Source of the DNA: Linum tenue | Taxonomy: Eukaryota > Streptophyta > Magnoliopsida > Malpighiales > Linaceae | Assembly (NCBI GenBank): GCA_946122785.1 | Contig: CAMGYJ010000002.1 | Span: 53,593,703 to 53,657,702 of the forward strand | Direction: 5' to 3' | Length of the DNA: 64,000 nucleotides | Shown here: in pieces, positions 1 through 10,646 of the stretch | Layout: every line of letters starts with the position of its first letter | Position numbering within the stretch: position 1 is the stretch's first letter | Translations under genes and position numbers: made by a program | The notes under the pieces: generated by a model | Database searches by the model: none | What the model saw: the letters and a program-made list of their open reading frames with translations, nothing else | Told to the model about the DNA's origin: nothing

Positions 1-737
1 CTGGGTGACAAGGTAGCCAGTGTGCAAATCTCGAACCGACTTAGCACCTCCCCCTGTGTTCTTGTATCTGGGAAATTCGGTTGGTCAGCTAACATGGAAA
101 GGTAATAACAGCCTTCTTGGTGCCGTAATCTGTGGGGTATAATATTTTATAATGATTTCTTGTTGGCTTTGATTATTTTAGGTTGATGAAGTCCCAGACA
201 ATGGGTGACACGTCGAGCCTGGAGTTCATGAGAGGCAGAAGGGTGTTTGAGATCAATCCTGAGCATCCAATAATTAGGAACCTGAATGCAAGGCCCTAAC
301 TCTCTCGCTCACTCTTTGTCTTGTATATTCTATCGGTGTTTTCTCACTTTTTCTTTGGGCAGGCTGCTTGCTCAGGTAACCCAGATGATGAAGATGCGCT
401 GAGGGCGATTGATCTTCTGTACGATACAGCTTTGGTTTCCAGTGGTTTCACTGTAAGTACAAAGTTCTCTTGGGCAGCTGCTCCCTTGGAATTCGGAGAA
501 TAAGAGTGCTTTCTAATGCATAGGAATTTCTTTGTGCAGCCGGAGAACCCAGCTCAGCTAGGCAGCAAGATCTACGAGATGATGAACATGGCTATATCTG
601 GGAAATGGTCTGCCCCAGCTGCTGAGTACGTTCCGCAGCAGGACCATCAGCAGCCTGCGTTCTCTCAGCCGCAGAATCAAGAACCGATGGAGGCCGAGAT
701 CGTGGAGCCAGTTGAGGCTGGCAACCATAAGCAATGA
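1..737 (+). CDS. HSP90.6-like: Organelle-type HSP90 chaperone, last four exons (5' partial)
   Basis: This is the C-terminal end of an HSP90 family ATP-dependent chaperone. Exons read 1-101, 182-287, 363-452 and 540-737 and join in one frame (about 164 residues, stop TGA 735-737). The sequence shows the conserved C-terminal dimerisation region: [33 protein letters not shown], then [20 protein letters not shown]. The tail ends [15 protein letters not shown]. It lacks the MEEVD of cytosolic HSP90 and the KDEL-type signal of the ER form, so an organellar form is expected. The EAE-VEPVE tail resembles the mitochondrial HSP90.6 type more than the chloroplast HSP90.5 type, as I remember them. Introns 1 and 3 are GT-AG; intron 2 (288-362) starts with GC. 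The rest of the gene lies to the left of the window. Confidence 0.9.
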
Positions 738-795
738 GGAGAAGCGATGCCATGTATCCTCCCATTTTCCTACTTCCTAGTACTTTCGTGATGGG

Positions 796-1041
796 GACTT
801 GGAAATTAGAGCATATAGAAGAGACATAAGAGGCGAGGCGAGCGAGAAAATTTGATTGTTTCATGAAAATAACTCTACATTGTTAGCGGTTGGTTTCTTT
901 GTTAATGATCAGGACTTGGAAATTAGAGCATAAAGAAGAGAGATATGAGGCCGGGCGAGGAAAATTCATTGTTTCATGAAAATACACTCTACATTGGGTT
1001 GAGCCACATTGTTAGTTCGTTGGTTGCTTTGTTAATAATCG
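796..1041 (+). repeat. Two-copy tandem duplication just after the HSP90 stop
   Basis: A block starting GGACTTGGAAATTAGAGCAT at about 796 and ending TTTGTTAATGATC near 908 is repeated from about 911 to 1041. The second copy has a few substitutions and a short insertion (GGGTTGAGCCACA). Both copies include GTTTCATGAAAATA and CTCTACATTG. It probably duplicates part of the 3' UTR. Confidence 0.75.
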
Positions 1042-1638
1042 ATTTGGAGTGGTTGCCTCTTATTCGTAGCTTATAGTATCTGTTCTTTGGGTTGAAAAAG
1101 AGAAGGAAATTTCTCAAGGAAACTTTTATGATACAAATTGAACCTTTTGTAATACTGAATTTTTATCATACCAACATGTTGTTTAATATAAAGTTTGATT
1201 TTTATTTTCATGTAGTGTTAACAATCATAGTTATCAAATAAAGAACATTTTAAAATTTATGTTCAATAATCCCACGAATTAAAATTTGTAGATTAATAAC
1301 AACCTATAGATTTTAAACTCATATTTTCCAAACGATCCCTAAATTAATAATATATTGTTAGTACCGTAGACTTAATATTACTATATTAGCCTAATTAATC
1401 ATTAAAGTAGGCGATGACCTAGTAGCAAACCAATATATGTTTCCCTACTTTAATCAAATCCCACTGGCCGCAAATTTAACATCGTCTGTTCATTAATAAT
1501 AGTAAGAATGTTAATTACAATTATAATCATAGTTATAACTTATAATTAATGACAATACAAGAAATTGAAAATGATGAAAATATCACTAAACTCTGCCATA
1601 TATTATAGGTGATTGGAAATGGTCTTAGGCCTTATATA
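1042..1638. other. AT-rich spacer, no gene seen
   Basis: AT-rich sequence with no open frame or recognisable repeat ends, lying between the HSP90 3' region and the next mobile element. Confidence 0.6.
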
Positions 1639-2445
1639 TAGGGGTGCTCAAACTGAGTGGTTACTGTGGTAACCGTTTTAACTAGTACAATTTGGATAAT
1701 TTGGTTTGGTTAATTTGGATATATGGTTTGGTTTAGTTAAAAAATTTAGCTTGTTTGGTTTAGTTGGTATGGGTTCAGACACTCATAATCAATGAAACCA
1801 AACTAACCAGTTAAGTAATTAGCAATATATCTAATATACATTATATACACATTTAATACTTTGCATAGTCACCCAAGACTCAAACGTTTCTCTCTTTTAG
1901 GCTCGTAAAAAATTAAGTTCAATATTCTTCCTATGTAGTATATTTGTATTTGTAGAGTTAGACCACAACATATGGACTTCTAATTTAGTTAAAACTCATA
2001 CATTATGTTGGATGAAAACTTGAACAAATATTTTATTCAACCTATGATAATTGCTAATTGAATTCACACAAACACAACAATTCATTAACTCCATACCATT
2101 GCATATAATTTTGTTAGGTGAATACTTCTATTGACTTTAAGATAATTGTATTGGTTGCATGTATTTGTATTAATGGTTAACTATAACTATGTGTTGATTA
2201 TTATGTTTTCATTATATAAGTTGTGAATCGATACAATAATCAAAAAAATTTCTCACTCAATAATGATAATATGATTTTATATTGTTAATCCGGTTAGCAA
2301 TTAACCAAACCGATTAAACGTTGATTTGGTTAATTTAGCTGTTGCATTAGTTTGGACGGTTTGGTTATGATATCGTATTCCATGATTAATATAATTTACA
2401 CTTATTTGGTTTGGTCATTATTATGGTAACCATTTCAACACCCTA
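1639..2445. mobile_element. Non-autonomous hAT-like DNA element
   Basis: Imperfect terminal inverted repeats are visible: TAGGGGTGCTCAAA at the left and TTTCAACACCCTA at the right. The element is flanked by an 8-bp target duplication, CTTATATA (1631-1638) and CTTACATA (2446-2453), one mismatch. Subterminal regions are rich in TTTGGTTTGGTTAA in both orientations, as is common in hAT elements. No transposase frame is present, so it is non-autonomous (807 bp). Confidence 0.75.
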
Positions 2446-2725
2446 CTTACATATAAACAATCATCCATTGACACACTGTTTCGCAGGCACAAACCATATA
2501 ATGCTTTCATATCCAACCAACCAAATAAATAATAATAGGGTAAATTGCAAGTTTGGTCACTGAGATTACAAAAAACGTGCATGTTTGGTCACTACAAATA
2601 TTTAATTCCATTTGTGGTCACTTGAATTAGTCAAACAGTCCATGTTTGGTCACTCTTTGTTAGTCTCCGTCAACACCGTCAATCATTTGCTGACGAGGCC
2701 AACAAAAGTGTTTGCTCACCCTATT

Positions 2726-2918
2726 TTAACCCGCCACATTACCAAACCCGACCCGCCACGTCATCTTGCTCAACCCATCCCTTGAACCCAACCCATGAGC
2801 AGACCCCAACTTATTGAGCCACCTCACCTCTCCAAATCTACTATATCTCTCATCTCGCCGGAGATTGGGAGGGTTCCAGAACTTGTTGGTGAGAACAGCC
2901 ACTTTCACAGGGTCATAT
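2726..2918 (-). pseudogene. Captured host-gene fragment, 3' part
   Basis: On the minus strand this continues the frame broken by the copia insertion: codons for VKVAVLTNKFWNPPNLRR, then ERYSRFGEVRWLNKLG, with a stop near 2726. It lies inside the Mutator-like element and joins in frame to the part at 8185-8324. The end of the frame runs into the terminal repeat, so the C-terminus is element-derived. The function of the donor gene is not recognised. Confidence 0.5.
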
Positions 2919-3087
2919 TGCTAGATTTAGTATTTGCGGAAGGAAAACTGATTATTGCATAAAACGGTAGGTAGTTCAATTACACTGGTCAGTCTTTATA
3001 GTGTTCACCAAGTACCTATACAAACTACTAATTACAATAACTACCCTGAAAACAACAAAATTACATTTTGTACTATATACTCTATCA
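2919..3087 (-). repeat. Copia LTR (3' LTR of the minus-strand element)
   Basis: A 169-bp terminal repeat beginning TGCTAGATTTAGTATTTGCG and ending ACTCTATCA. It matches the copy at 8005-8184 with few substitutions and an 11-bp length difference near AAGTACCTATAC. Confidence 0.88.
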
Positions 3088-3093
3088 CCCCCC

Positions 3094-3723
3094 TCAAGCT
3101 GGAGCATGTATATCACACATGCCCAGCTTGCCTATCAATTCTAAAAACCTATGTATCGGTAGTGATTTGGTAAGAACATCGGCAAGTTGGCTGTCAGTGG
3201 AGATGTAGAACAACTTGATGAGACGGGCTGCAATTTTCTCCCGGATGAGATGGCAATCAATCTCAATGTGTTTCGTGCGTTCATGCGCCACTGGGTTCTC
3301 TGCAATTCTAATGGCAGAAGTATTATCACAGTATAAAGCAAAAGGATCAGCAAATTTGACATTGAGATCATTGAACAAGTAACACAACCATTGTAATTCA
3401 CAAGACACATCAGCCATTGCTCGATATTCTGCTTCTGCAGAAGATCGGCTGATTGTAGTTTGTTTCTTGGAACGCCAGCTAATTAGTGATTTACCAACAA
3501 AAATACAAAAACCAGTAGCTGACCTGCGAGTGTCAGGACAACCAGCCCAGTCTGAGTCTGAAAATGCAGACAAACTGATAGCTGAATCAGATGGGAAAAA
3601 TAGGCCTTTCCCAGGATTGTTCCTAATAAATCGAAGTAATCTATTTGCAGCATTCATGTGCAAATCAGTAGGATTAGCTACAAACTGAGTGAGATGATGC
3701 ACATCATATTGAATGTCAGGTCG
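3094..3723 (-). pseudogene. Copia RNase H segment
   Basis: This continues the polyprotein after the hAT-like insertion: HHLTQFVANPTDLH, then RNase H with SDSDWAGCPDTRRS, SSAEAEYRAM and LYCDNTSAI, ending in the usual KHIEIDCHLIRE and LADVLTKSL blocks. The stop is close to the purine tract and left LTR. All acidic catalytic positions appear present. Confidence 0.9.
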
Positions 3724-3731
3724 TGTAGTAC

Positions 3732-4188
3732 CAAGGTTGTCAACCCGCGGGTTGACCCGGACCCGATCGAGCTAGTGGGTCAAGGGTTAATGGGTCAACC
3801 GTTTTAGTCCGGTTTGGCCCGGAAATATGGAAAGAGTCATTATATTGTACTTATCCTTATAAATGATATCAAATCTTATCTAACATATGAGTTATAACAT
3901 ATAATATTGCACCAAAATAACATATTGTACTTAGATCTAGCATAAAGTGAACATTCGCACACACTTATATATATCAATATTCAAATATTCAACTTAGGAT
4001 TCCAAAGATTGAGTTAGGCGAAAAGAAAAATTGGAAAATATGCGCATTTCGCAAAACCAAAGAAAAAAAATGACACAATTTGACCTTCAACCCGGTACCT
4101 TATAGCGGTCGACCCGGCGGGTGTGTGCGGCTCGTTTTTCTCAGCGGGTCAGGGTCAAAGTGGGTCGACCCGCGGGTTGACAACCTTG
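3732..4188. mobile_element. hAT-like MITE inserted in copia pol
   Basis: Near-perfect terminal inverted repeats: CAAGGTTGTCAACCCGCGGG at the left, and its complement with one change at the right. It is flanked by a perfect 8-bp duplication, TGTAGTAC (3724-3731 and 4189-4196). It is 457 bp with no coding potential. Subterminal GGGTTGACCCG/CGGGTCGACCC motifs are repeated. Confidence 0.88.
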
Positions 4189-4196
4189 TGTAGTAC

Positions 4197-5007
4197 ACAA
4201 GTATAATAATCTACCAATTAACCTTCTATAAGGAGAGGGATCATAAAGTGGTTCACCAGAAGTAGTAGAATATCGAATATTCGGTTCAGAAGGTGATTCT
4301 GCAACTTTCCCAGCAAGCAAACCAACATCTGCAATAATATCTAAAGCGAACTTTCTTTGACACAAAGTTAGTCCTTTAGAATTTCTAGCAATTTCTAATC
4401 CAAGGAAATAACGTAGAGGTCCTAAGTCTTTAATCTTGAAAGTAGCATCCAGTTTAGACTTAATGGACTTCATTTCTAACAAATCATCTCCTGTTAATAT
4501 CACATCATCAACATATACTAACAAAGCCAAAAACTTAGAATCAGATTGTTTTGTAAACAGAGTATGATCTGCCTTGGATTGAACAAATCCATTGGCTAAT
4601 AAAAACTCAGTCAGTTTTGAATTCCACTGTCTACTTGCTTGTTTTAGACCATAAAGTGATTTGATTAGACGACAAACAAGTCTTTTGATGTCAACAGGAG
4701 GAGTTAAACCTTGAGAGATTTTCATATAAACTTCTTCCATAAGATCCCCATGTAAAAACGCATTATTTACATCTAATTGCTCAATAGCCCAGCCCTTGAC
4801 AGAGGCTAAAGCTAATAAAGCACGAACAGTAGTCATTTTAGCAACAGGAGAAAAATTTTCTGAGTAATCTATGCCCTTAGTTTGTGTATAACCTTTAGCT
4901 ACTAATCGAGCCTTAAACCTCTCTACAGATCCATCAGCCTTATATTTAATTCGATACACCCATTTGAAACCTATTGCTTTATGAGAAGAAGGTAAAGAAG
5001 TTACCTT
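4197..5007 (-). pseudogene. Copia reverse transcriptase segment, 3' end cut by a hAT-like element
   Basis: The frame shows ERFKARLVAKGYTQ, LDVNNAFLHGDL, KSLYGLKQASRQW and the catalytic LLVYVDDVILTG, then FKIKDLGPLRYFLGLE. After RRLIGRLLYL the copia sequence is interrupted by the insertion at 3732-4188 and resumes at about 3723. Confidence 0.9.
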
Positions 5008-6945
5008 TCAGGTATTAGTTGCTGCTAAGGCATCAAGTTCAGCTTGCATAGCTGCCACCCAACGTGGATCCTTGATAGCCTCTTCATAGCAAGTGGGTTC
5101 AATTTCCTTAGTCACATTCATGACAAAGCTCTTGTAACCTGCAGCTAAATTGTCATAAGAAAGAACTTTGGAAAGAGGGTGAGTAGTATTAGTGGATGTA
5201 GCCACTGTTGAATGACAAACAAAGTCCTTGAGTCTAGCAGGAGGCTTTGTTTGTCTTTGTGGCCTTCCAGCAGGAGTTGGAGCATTACTATTGGGTATTT
5301 GCAAAGGAATATGTACAGGATTATTGACCTGCAACATTCCAGAAGAAGGAACAAAAGGGGAAACACTAGAGGGGCTAGGTTCTATGAGAAGTTCAAAGTT
5401 TGGGAGAGTTAACTCAGAATCAGAGGAAGGTGATGAATTTTTGTAAGGAAAGATATGTTCATGAAACACAACATCCCTAGATTCAATCTGTCGGTTGGTA
5501 TTTAAGTCAACTAGTTTAAACCCTTTGGTGCCAAAAGGATAACCTAGAAATACACATGGAGTTTCCCTTGGTTCAAGTTTTGGACGATTATGACTGAGAG
5601 TACTAGCATATGCTAAGCAACTGAAAACTCTAAGGTAAGCCAGATCAGGGGGAGTGCCCTGAAGAAGTTCTAAGGGAGATTTATTCTGTGTTAAAGGTGA
5701 AGGGATGCGATTGATGAGATGAGTAGCATGAAGAATAGCATGACCCCAAAATAAAATGGGAAGAGAAGCCTGGAATAGGAGAGCCCTAGAAACATTGACT
5801 ATATGCTGCAATTTTCTTTCTACCCGACCATTCTGTTGGGAAGTTTGAACACAAGAAGTTTGATGTAAAATACCCTTGGAGTTATAGAAACTTGGAATAT
5901 TAAATTCCTGAGCATTATCTGTTCTTATCACTTTAACAGTCATGGCAAACTGAGTGGATACATAAGAACAAAAATTTATAAGAATTTCCCTAGCTTCAGA
6001 CTTGTGTTTAAGAAGATAAACCCAAGTTACTCTAGTGTGATCATCCACAATAGCAAAGAAATATCGATGACCATCAATAGTTGGTTCCTTATAAGGCCCC
6101 CAAACATCACAATGAATCAAATCAAATGGAGATGCACTAACAGAATCACTAGATGCAAAAGGGAGTCGTTTCTGTTTTGCCAAAGGACAAACAGAACAAT
6201 GTATATCGTCATTGACAGTAATAGGAACAGAATTAGCATGTAAACCCTTTATTCTAGGAGTGGAAGCATGTCCCAAACGATAATGCCACAAATCAAACAT
6301 AGAATGTGATGTATCATATGCTGCAGATAGCAACTGAGGGATAGCAAGACCAGGCAGAGAGTTGCCAGGTTGAAGGTAGTAAAGGCCAGAGACCTGTTCA
6401 GCTATACCAATCGTCTGCATAGCTGACAGCTCCTGGATAAAACAAGCATTATGAATGAATTTCATGGAGCAATTATGATGCTTAGTTAACTTGCTTACAG
6501 ACAGCAAATTAAACGAGAATGAGGGAATTAACAAGACATTAGAAATGATGAGATGATCATTTAAATGCACTGTACCAATATGAGTCACTTTGGCCTTAGA
6601 ACCATTAGGTAAGGTCACAAAGGAATTATGCACAACACTAAAAGATTGAAGCATAGACAAACAGCAAGCCACATGGTCAGTAGCCCCAGTGTCTACCACC
6701 CATGTTTGTTCAAGAGACCTAGAATTAGCTACGGAAAGAACAACCTTACCTGCAACCTCGTCATAGGCAGCTTGAGAGGCAGAAGAGGTGCTCTGTGCTG
6801 TAGCTGCATCCTCATAGAGAGCTGAGGTGGAATGACCAGCAGGCAGAGTGTTGGAAACCGCCATCAAGTTGATGGAGCCCAGATTAGTTGGCTGCTGAGG
6901 CTGCTGAGGCTGAATGAGCGACAAAAACGCCTGATATTGAGCCCG
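5008..6945 (-). pseudogene. Copia protease and integrase segment
   Basis: The minus-strand frame holds the aspartic protease motif WVVDTGATDH, the gag-pre-integrase block LWHYRLGHAS, and an integrase core (FDLIHCDVWGPY, VIRTDNAQEF, NGRVERK) carrying the D-D-E residues. The PxxVFLGYPFGTKGFKL block follows. The frame stops at 5008-5010 with TGA, where the family normally has a tryptophan codon before the reverse transcriptase. The same frame resumes directly after it, so this is a single nonsense mutation. Confidence 0.88.
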
Positions 6946-7943
6946 AGAGAGAGAGTAAAAATGTCTCCAGTATCCTCAGGAACATCCTCTGAAGTCTCCC
7001 CAGCACATACAACGTTGATTGCCTTGCCACGAGCCTTGTATCCAGGTGGATACTCGTTCTTCTTGAAGCACTTGTCAATCAAGTGACCAGCAAGTCCGCA
7101 GAAAGTGCAGACAGGCCTCTTCGATCCATCCTTAGGACCTCGTCGAGTCTGACCAGACGAAGAGGCACCGTGAGTAAATCTGCCTTGAACAGAAGAAGAA
7201 GGTGCATAGTTGCCTGCGAACGCCATGGGAGGCTGAACCGTCGGAACCAGAGAAGCTTCATGGCGAGACTCGCGTTCTTGTTGAACGATCTGAGCAAAGA
7301 CGCGGTTGATCGGCGGCAGGGGATCGAGCTGGAGGATCTGCGATCGGATCGGACCAAAAGAATCGCGAAGACCGGGAAGAAAGCGAATGATCTGATCCGC
7401 CTCAATATATCCACGAAGCCTCGTGAATGCGCCGCATCGACATCGAGGAGTGCATGTGCATCCAGGCAACGGACGAAGAGCAAAGAACTCGTCCCAAAGA
7501 ACCTTGAATCGAGTGTAGTACTCCGTGACAGTGAGATTACCCTGCTTGAAGCCATAGATCTCCTCATGCAGATCTGAGATCTGAACCAGATTCGCCTGAC
7601 CAAAATGCTCCTGGAGATCGAGCCAAACTTCTCGCGCAGAATCAAGCCAAAGAATCGACTGAGCAATCGTCGGCTCCAGAGACCGATAGATCCAGCCCAA
7701 GACCATCTGATTTGCACGCTCCCAAGCCGAAAGCAGCGGATCGGTATCTCTAGGACGCGGAGCTTCACCATTGACGAACGCGACCTTGTTCTTTGCGAGG
7801 AGCGCCATTCTCATCGACCTCGCCCAGGACTGATAATTGCCGCCATGGAGAAGCGTCGACACAAGCACCAGCGCCGGATTCTCGTTCTGATTGAGGTAGT
7901 AAGGATGATTGGGATCGAGAGTAGAGGGAAGTGGAATCGCCAT
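6945..7943 (-). pseudogene. Copia Gag polyprotein segment
   Basis: The ATG at 7943 starts MAIPLPSTLDPNHPYYL. A UBN2/copia-type Gag core follows (YQSWARSMRMALLAKNK; LDLQEHFGQANLVQISDL; YYTRFKVLWDEF). The unit CTCTPRCRCG precedes a zinc knuckle of C-x2-C-x4-H-x4-C form (CTFCGLAGHLIDKC). The frame fits Gag down to about 6945. There a run of CT dinucleotides shifts the reading frame, and the downstream protease frame continues from about 6924. In intact relatives Gag and Pol are one open frame, so this is a break. Confidence 0.85.
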
Positions 7944-7992
7944 TGCAAAGCAGAGAAAAGAAGACGAAAAGAAATCAAGAAACCCTAGTTTA

Positions 7993-8004
7993 GCTCTGAT
8001 ACCA
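7993..8004 (-). other. Primer-binding site, initiator tRNA-Met type
   Basis: Minus strand TGGTATCAGAGC directly after the LTR end. This is the standard copia primer site. Confidence 0.85.
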
Positions 8005-8184
8005 TGCTAGATTTAGTATTTGCGGAAGGAAAACTGATTATTGCATAAAACGGTAGGTTGTTCAATTACACTGGTCAGCCTTTATAGTGTTCACCAAATT
8101 ACTACCTAGTACCTATACAAACTACTAATTACAATAACTACCCTGAAAACAACAAAATTACATTTTGTACTATATACTCTATCA
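8005..8184 (-). repeat. Copia LTR (5' LTR of the minus-strand element)
   Basis: A 180-bp terminal repeat matching 2919-3087. It borders the primer-binding site at 7993-8004 and carries an extra ATTACTACCT-type segment relative to the other LTR. Confidence 0.88.
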
Positions 8185-8900
8185 TATCTACACCTCATAA
8201 GCAACATAGCGTTCTTAGGTGGAATGCCCATCCTCGGTTCTTCTCTGCCTTCTTCTCCTTCAAACGCTTCCAGCTTCATATAGAAATCGATCTTCTTAAA
8301 TCCATGGTACCTTCTATAGCTCATCTACTGCATCTATGGGATACTGTGCACTTCTTATTCCTCCTCCTCGTGTTCTTTGGCCACCAACTCAATCTCCCTC
8401 CTTTTTTACATCTCTCTCCAGCACAGCTACAAGCCATCACGCAAACACCGTCCCACAGGAGCCCCTGACCGTAGATTCACTTTTCCACGACATTGCCACT
8501 GCCGTTCTCTCTTCCTTCTCATTGTTCTCCTCGTCGGCAAGGCACGACGAGACATGGCACGAAAAAGTTGAACTCGAATCCAAACGTTCTCAGATCCTAT
8601 CAAATCACTAGAAGAAGATGCACCCACCTCTGGTTCCGACGCTACGACCACTCGCGCTGCTGGAACACGAAATCAGCAGCATTCTCATCGCCGATCCCGC
8701 GCTCTAGCCTCCTGAAACTCCCCTCACCGCCAAGCGTTGTCGGAGGTCTCCTGGTGGATAGAGATCTGGCCCGCAACTTCTTGGTCTGCTTCTTGTTCAG
8801 GGACTAGAAGGTGGAGGATGCGTGGTCTGGAGAAACGGAGATTTGTGTTCGACGAGGAATCCATTTCCTCCCTTTGATTTAGGGTTCCTCCTTGTCAGCT
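8185..8900 (-). pseudogene. Captured host-gene fragment, 5' part
   Basis: Minus-strand sequence includes RRPPTTLGGEGSFRRLER (about 8700-8760), a serine/acid-rich stretch (8580-8650), then after frame changes KKIDFYMKLEAFEGEEGR and GIPPKNAMLLMRCRYD (8185-8300). The PPKNAxLLxRCR motif resembles the PPRNALLLTRCRSAP motif I remember from a family of plant proteins of unknown function. That match comes from memory, not from a search. It lies between the copia insertion and the right terminal repeat of the Mutator-like element, as expected for transduplicated exons. The copia element splits the RCRYD-VKV junction. Confidence 0.5.
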
Positions 8901-9248
8901 GAAATAGGGAAAATGGGTCTATTTTACAAATTTGTAATTTAATTTGAGTGGGTTGATCCATGGGTCAGGTTTGGTTAAAAGGTTGGGTTCGGCAAGATGA
9001 CGTGGTGGGTCTAAGTGACATGGCGGGTCGGGTTTCACTATTTTCGGGTTAAATAAGGATAATTAGATGATTTTGTTTGTCACGTCAGCACTTAACAATC
9101 TTCATTAGCGGAGATGTATGACGATTAACGGAGAGTGACCCAACGTGAACAGTTTCACTAAACTAAAGGACCACCAATGAATTTAAATATTTTGGCTGAC
9201 CAAACATGAACTTTTTGTAATCTCAAAGACCAACCATGCAATTAATCC

Positions 9249-9529
9249 AATAATAATAAGACTAATAATTGCAATATGCACAGTGCCCTATGTCCATTTC
9301 GTCTACACATAGCAAAAGGTTGCATGGTTCAATAAGGAGTCGTTTAGATGAGTTATTGTGATGAGTTATTTGGACCCAAACTTGGGTATGAGTTATTTAG
9401 GCATGAGTTATTTGTAAATAACGGCCGGGGGGGGGGGTGTCTAAGTTATTTCAAAATAACACATTCTGCGTTAAATGAAGCTGATTCTATCCTCCACCTC
9501 TCTCATCTGAGGAGGAGGAGGAAGATAAG
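9249..9529. other. Spacer with a short G tract, no gene seen
   Basis: Contains repeated GAGTTATTT-type words (9350-9420) and an 11-G run near 9427-9437. No ends that pair as a mobile element were found. Confidence 0.4.
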
Positions 9530-10110
9530 CCAATGAGGACGGGAATCTATTCTGATGATGATGATGTTGTTGTTGCTGTTCTTGTTGATGAGCACATTAC
9601 TACTGAAGCCTCTCCAACAGGTAAGTTTCTTGGAGTCAATCGTAGAGTGCTCACCCTTGAAGCTCTACCTGACCAAGAACAACGAGATAATCTATTTCAT
9701 ACCCGTTGTCTAATGGATGGAAAGTTATTGTCTGTGGTAATCGATGCGGTAGCTGCACCAATGTTGTGAGTCTTGATGCAGTCAAGAAGCTGAGATTGAG
9801 TTCCATTAAGCATCCACAACCTTACAACCTTCACTGGTTGAACGACTATGGAGCCATCAAGGTTAATAAGAAGGCCAAGGTTCGATTTCATATTGGTGAG
9901 TATGCAAATGAAAGGATGGTGTGACGTTTCCCCAATGTAGGCCACTCATCTCTTATTGAATTGTCCATGACAATATGACCGTGGAGTTATTCACGACGGA
10001 AGACATAATAGCTACAAGTTCAAGCAAGGAGACCGAAAGTTGTTGCTCAAACCATTATCTCCAGCTGAAGTTCGAGAAGATCAACGACAGATGGAGCTGA
10101 ATTGGGCAAG
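9530..10110 (+). pseudogene. Ty3/gypsy protease remnant, chromovirus type
   Basis: Plus-strand fragments read QRDNLFHTRCLMDGKLLSVV, then after a small frame change GSCTNVVSLDAVKKL, HPQPYNLHWLNDYGAIKV and KAKVRFHIGEYANERM, then pieces equivalent to LLxxPWQYDR and HNSYKFKQGDRKLLLKPLSP. This is the order of chromovirus Gag-protease linkers, with the catalytic DGGSCTNVAS-like motif here degraded. Reverse transcriptase and integrase are missing, and an LTR-like sequence follows almost at once, so about 3 kb has been deleted. Confidence 0.7.
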
Positions 10111-10133
10111 GGAGAAAGGAAGTGCAAGTGGTA

Positions 10134-10646
10134 ATGTGATTCTCCGGCCAGGAGAGGGACTAATGTGATTCTCCGGCCAGGAGAACTAAATTCCCCGACC
10201 GGGGATCCCGAGGAGGTGAGTGGGGAGTGGAAACATGAGGTCCCCTAGTCATGAGGGTTCCAATCCCCAATAGGGGATCTGAGGACACGCGATAGGGGAT
10301 CGGGGCTGACAAGCTGCAATTACCTTTTGTGTTTAGAATTCTTTTCCTTTTCGAGTTTTTTATTAGTTTTTGTTTCTTTAGCCTATTTAAAGGTTTCGAC
10401 TCGAGTTTTTGGTAGACTTTGAAGATTATTGAGTTTATTCTTGGTTCATTGAGCTTTTAGTTTGTGAATTTGTGTTATGTATCAATCGAGTATTCCCCGT
10501 GATTGTGGTCAAGCTTCTGCCCTATATTGATAGAGCCTTCTCCCAGGTGTGAGATTGCACTTCAATTCCGTTTTATCCTTAATCATAACCCCCAGTTCTT
10601 GGTTGTGTAACTTTGATAACTACACTCATTGGTTTTGTGCTCGTAT
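10134..10646 (+). repeat. Probable 3' LTR of the gypsy remnant
   Basis: It starts about TGTGATTCTCCGGCCAGG and ends about CTCGTATCA. Inside are short repeats of TGTGATTCTCCGGCCAGGAG, GGGGAT-rich blocks and a TATTTAAAG box (10383-10391). No second LTR copy is in the window, so the boundaries are estimates. Confidence 0.45.

Larger units (their letters stand above)
2919..8184 (-). mobile_element. Ty1/copia LTR retrotransposon, degraded
   Basis: Short LTRs flank a minus-strand gag-protease-integrase-RT-RNase H order, which is diagnostic for copia. The primer site is readable on the minus strand next to the right LTR as TGGTATCAGAGC, complementary to initiator tRNA-Met. A purine tract (GAGGGGGG on the minus strand) abuts the left LTR. 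The target duplication is not clean: CATAT precedes the left LTR, and the right LTR end reads TATCA then TATCT. The coding region is broken by a CT slip, a stop codon and a hAT-like insertion. I do not assign the lineage. Confidence 0.9.
2538..9248. mobile_element. Mutator-like element with captured gene fragment, interrupted by copia
   Basis: The left end starts GGGTAAATTGCAAGTTTGG. The right end, on the opposite strand, starts GGATTAATTGCATGGTTGG. Similarity runs for about 280-300 bp on each side (roughly 2538-2830 and 8930-9248), including shared blocks such as GAGATTACAAAAA and GTCACTCT..GTTA. Both sides are flanked by AATAATAATA (2528-2537 and 9249-9258), consistent with a 9-10 bp Mutator duplication, although the sequence is low in complexity. 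The interior carries host-gene-like coding sequence on the minus strand and no transposase, which fits a Pack-MULE. A copia element is inserted at 2919-8184. A related left end occurs at 63581. Confidence 0.75.

Noticed and set aside
7083..7577. 164-codon plus-strand frame
   Set aside because: Antisense shadow of the copia Gag frame, which has a zinc knuckle on the other strand.
9340..9480. Possible Tourist-like element with GAGTTATTT words
   Set aside because: No paired end or target duplication could be found.
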